Source of the DNA: an uncultured Bacillota bacterium
GTDB lineage: Bacteria; Bacillota; Clostridia; Tissierellales; Tepidimicrobiaceae
Length of the DNA stretch: 8,401 nt
Assembly (NCBI GenBank): GCA_937967955.1
Contig: CALBUB010000059.1
Coordinates: 1-8,401, forward strand
Reading direction: 5' to 3'
The translations under genes were made by a program, and so were the position numbers. The notes beneath the pieces were generated by a model, which was given only the letters and a program-made list of their open reading frames with translations, did not search any database and had not been told where the DNA came from. This document shows, piece after piece, positions 6,732 through 8,401 of this stretch (position 1 is its first letter; each line of letters begins with the position of its first letter).

Positions 6732-7136
6732 TTACAAAAGAGGATATAACTCTTTGTCTTCCTTATTTAATCTAGCTTCTAGGAGCTGGAAGGTTTCTTT
6801 AGTTTCTTTTACAAAGCTGTCAACGTCAGCTAATATTTTAGTTTTAGTATTGTAATTATCTTTATAGGCCATAAAGCTATCTCCTATACCTACCATCTCA
6901 TTCATATAGGTCTCGGCTAATTCCTTTAGTTTCATATTAGAACTATTGAGTAAATCTGGATATAGGAAGTCATTTTCTGATATAAGATGGATTTTTAATT
7001 TACCAGCTAACTTGTTTAACTCTTTGGCTATATCCATAGCCTTTTCCTCTACCTGCTCCTTGTTTATTATATCTAATATATAGGCTATAGAAGCCCTAAT
7101 TTCCTCATGCTGCCTTTTTAAATTGTCTATATACAT
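6732..7136 (-). CDS. Small hemerythrin-like (HHE) domain protein
   Basis: A 134-residue, all-helical soluble protein occupying one HHE domain. The N-terminal helix has KRQHEEI (H10). The second half-site KIHLISENDFLYP gives H50 and E54 in the H-x3-E-x4-YP pattern. The last helix RLNKEDKELYP keeps E126 and the YP but has R122 where a His is expected four residues before the Glu. The middle helix (YMNEMVGIGDSFM) also lacks the usual His. The metal site therefore looks incomplete, so oxygen or nitric-oxide binding by a di-iron centre is uncertain. AGGGGTG (7144-7150), seven bases before the ATG, supports the start. Its own promoter, with a CRP/FNR-like site, lies upstream, separated from the DUF438 gene by a terminator. 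It converges on the ABC gene. Confidence 0.85.
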   Translation of the reverse strand: MYIDNLKRQHEEIRASIAYILDIINKEQVEEKAMDIAKELNKLAGKLKIHLISENDFLYPDLLNSSNMKLKELAETYMNEMVGIGDSFMAYKDNYNTKTKILADVDSFVKETKETFQLLEARLNKEDKELYPLL

Positions 7137-7172
7137 ATTTTAACACCCCTGTTCATTAAACTATCTAACAGG

Positions 7173-7181
7173 ATAATAGCA
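7173..7181 (-). promoter_or_regulatory. Extended -10 promoter of the small hemerythrin gene
   Basis: On the minus strand TGCTATTAT (complement of 7173-7181) is a TGN extended -10 with TATTAT (5 of 6 matches). The position 17 bases upstream reads CCGTAA, not a -35 box. The inferred start is near 7166, leaving a leader of about 30 bases. Lack of a -35 with an extended -10 fits activator dependence. Confidence 0.55.
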
Positions 7182-7200
7182 TAAAAATGGTATTTTTACG

Positions 7201-7214
7201 GTAACATTTGTTAC
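7201..7214. promoter_or_regulatory. CRP/FNR-type (possibly HcpR) operator candidate
   Basis: GTAAC-ATTT-GTTAC on the plus strand (GTAACAAATGTTAC on the minus strand) is a palindrome with a 4-base centre; the symmetry extends one base inward (GTAACA/TGTTAC). The centre at 7207.5 falls 41.5 bases upstream of the start inferred from the extended -10 at 7173-7178. This is the class II position for CRP/FNR activators. The half-site resembles what I recall for clostridial HcpR, a nitric-oxide/nitrosative-stress regulator, but that match is from memory. Confidence 0.5.
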
Positions 7215-7240
7215 ATTATGAAATTTATCCCTAGAAGTAT

Positions 7241-7268
7241 AAAAAAAGCCTACAGAAAAGCCTGTAGG
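7241..7268 (-). terminator. Terminator of the DUF438-hemerythrin-PAS gene
   Basis: CCTACAG (7249-7255) pairs with CTGTAGG (7262-7268) across a 6-base loop. On the minus strand the stem is followed by a C and then seven T (complement of 7241-7247). It starts seven bases after the stop codon and separates this gene from the downstream hemerythrin gene. Confidence 0.85.
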
Positions 7269-7274
7269 ACTAAA

Positions 7275-8401
7275 TTATTCCCATTGTAAAAGCCTTCTTT
7301 CCCCTTCTAATTTCTGTATATCAGTTATATCCTGGGTAACTTCCAACACTCCCTTGTATTCCCCTTTAGAATTTCTTAAGGGGAAGTACTGAATGAGTAG
7401 TTTCCTTCCTTTAAAGTCTATCCAAAATGTAGCTGAATCCTTAGTTCCTTTCCTAAATTCATCTATTATCTTATTTACTATGTGTAGACTCTTTTGAGGA
7501 TGGCAATTTCTCACATCACGGCCTATAACTGCTGGAGAGCGGGGAAAAATCCTATCCTTAGGTTTAGTAAAGTACTTAACCTTATTGTTTTCATCAACGA
7601 AAGTAAGATCTACTGGCAGGGTATCTAAAAGGAGTGCCAGCTGTTCAAAGGTAAGCTCTCCTGTTCCAGTTTTGAAGGTCATACCTTCAAAGGCGTGTAC
7701 TTCTATAGCCTCTCCTGGCTTAATATCTGGCTTATCTATAAATGGAAAGCCATATTCAAGGCTTTGCCTATTCATCTCCTCCCATTCACTATCCTCTATT
7801 ATTTCCATGGCAGCAGGAAAGAGGATTAGATTTTCCTTCTTAGCTATTCCCAGCATAGCAAAGAAAAGCCTTCCAATTTCCTCATTGAACTTTTCTAAGG
7901 AAAAGTCTTCTTCCAATACAGCAATTACTCTCTTTATAGTGTCCCTAGCATGGTCATGAAGAGTCCACATGATACTAAGTCCATGGAATTTTTCATGTTT
8001 CTTTTCCATGTAGGGAAACAATATGTTTTCTTTCTTTAGGTAGTGTTCATTGAACTCCTTAAGGTCTTTTACTATCTCTAATATTTCATCCTTTTTCTCC
8101 TCTACCTCTTTATTGAGTATTATCTTTCTTATTCTTCCTAAACGCTCTTCTAAAGCTTCATTTTCCTTTATTAAAATGTCAATAAAGCTGTTTTTCTTTG
8201 GCTTTTTCCATGGATAGCTATTTAGGGCTTTATAAAATACATTAATAACCTTATCTAATATCTTTAATATATCTTCTGGGGTATAGCCCTTTTCTATTTT
8301 AGAGTAAAATATCTCAAAGCATTCCTGAGGAGTTACTGCTTGTATATCCTCCTTGTATTTATCATACAAATATTTGCCATCTTCATTATCTAAAACCCCT
8401 T
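7275..8401 (-). CDS. DUF438 / hemerythrin-like / PAS domain protein, 5' end beyond the window
   Basis: About 374 residues are visible. A TTG at 8367-8369 is the first start-like codon inside, but the frame stays open to the right edge, encoding GVLDNEDGKY before it. The real start is therefore outside and the N-terminus is missing. Numbering from that TTG: residues 1-50 look like the end of a DUF438 domain (VTPQECFEIFYSKIEKGYT). About 60-195 is a hemerythrin-like helical domain with EHYLKKENILFPY (H109, E114), MWTLHDHARD (H138, H140) and KKENLILFP (E179). About 235-355 is a PAS domain (LPVDLTFVDENNKVKYF) with the NCHPQKSLHIV segment (C289, H290, H296) common to DUF438-linked PAS domains, ending in VLEVTQDITDIQKLEGE. 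No kinase, GGDEF or other output domain follows. Probably a cytoplasmic redox or gas-sensing protein; the signal is unproven. It ends at its own terminator. Confidence 0.88.
   Translation of the reverse strand, partial: GVLDNEDGKYLYDKYKEDIQAVTPQECFEIFYSKIEKGYTPEDILKILDKVINVFYKALNSYPWKKPKKNSFIDILIKENEALEERLGRIRKIILNKEVEEKKDEILEIVKDLKEFNEHYLKKENILFPYMEKKHEKFHGLSIMWTLHDHARDTIKRVIAVLEEDFSLEKFNEEIGRLFFAMLGIAKKENLILFPAAMEIIEDSEWEEMNRQSLEYGFPFIDKPDIKPGEAIEVHAFEGMTFKTGTGELTFEQLALLLDTLPVDLTFVDENNKVKYFTKPKDRIFPRSPAVIGRDVRNCHPQKSLHIVNKIIDEFRKGTKDSATFWIDFKGRKLLIQYFPLRNSKGEYKGVLEVTQDITDIQKLEGERRLLQWE

Noticed and set aside
7182..7198. A/T inverted repeat TAAAAAT-GGT-ATTTTTA in the promoter spacer of the small hemerythrin gene
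   Set aside because: Short and made almost only of A/T; it lies between the operator and the -10 and is easily a chance dyad.
7585..7959. Plus-strand 124-codon frame opposite the DUF438-hemerythrin-PAS gene
   Set aside because: It is antisense to conserved hemerythrin and PAS sequence, serine-rich, with no ribosome binding site.

Overview
The window looks like chromosomal DNA of a low-G+C Gram-positive bacterium, most likely an anaerobic clostridium (Clostridia/Tissierellia-like). The reasons are A/T-rich codon use, strong GGAGG-type ribosome binding sites, short G+C stems with T-tracts as terminators, and the gene families themselves (a CBS/DRTGG pyrophosphatase, a DUF438-hemerythrin-PAS protein, and a fused MacB-like ABC transporter). 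I see no mobile element, CRISPR array, rRNA or tRNA. This is mostly an ordinary core-genome region; the interest lies in small and regulatory elements.

Left part (1-918): the last codons of a gene entering from the left, possibly a LuxR-type response regulator. Next comes a 150-bp spacer with two related A/T inverted repeats and a perfect palindrome, then a plus-strand YaiI/YqxD-family (UPF0178) protein. Facing it, with stop codons only 4 bp apart, is a minus-strand gene of 37 codons for a one-helix membrane protein ending in a CPKCGK motif.

Centre (892-6729): a minus-strand manganese-dependent inorganic pyrophosphatase carrying CBS and DRTGG regulatory domains ends in a strong terminator that includes its stop codon. 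It is divergent from a plus-strand pair. The pair is a MATE-family exporter behind a consensus -35 promoter, then a 786-residue ABC exporter with ATPase and FtsX-type permease in one chain. A hairpin without a T-tract lies in the 54-bp gap between them, so they may be co-transcribed with partial uncoupling. A good terminator closes the unit.

Right part (6732-8401): two minus-strand hemerythrin-like genes. The upstream one is cut by the right edge (DUF438, hemerythrin-like and PAS domains; its open frame runs off the window) and has its own terminator. The second is a small stand-alone hemerythrin-like protein with an incomplete set of metal ligands. Between them is the best regulatory signal here: a GTAAC-N4-GTTAC palindrome centred 41.5 bp upstream of the inferred start of an extended -10 promoter with no -35 box. 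This is the geometry of a class II CRP/FNR-type activator site, and suggests control of the small hemerythrin gene by a redox or nitric-oxide regulator such as HcpR.
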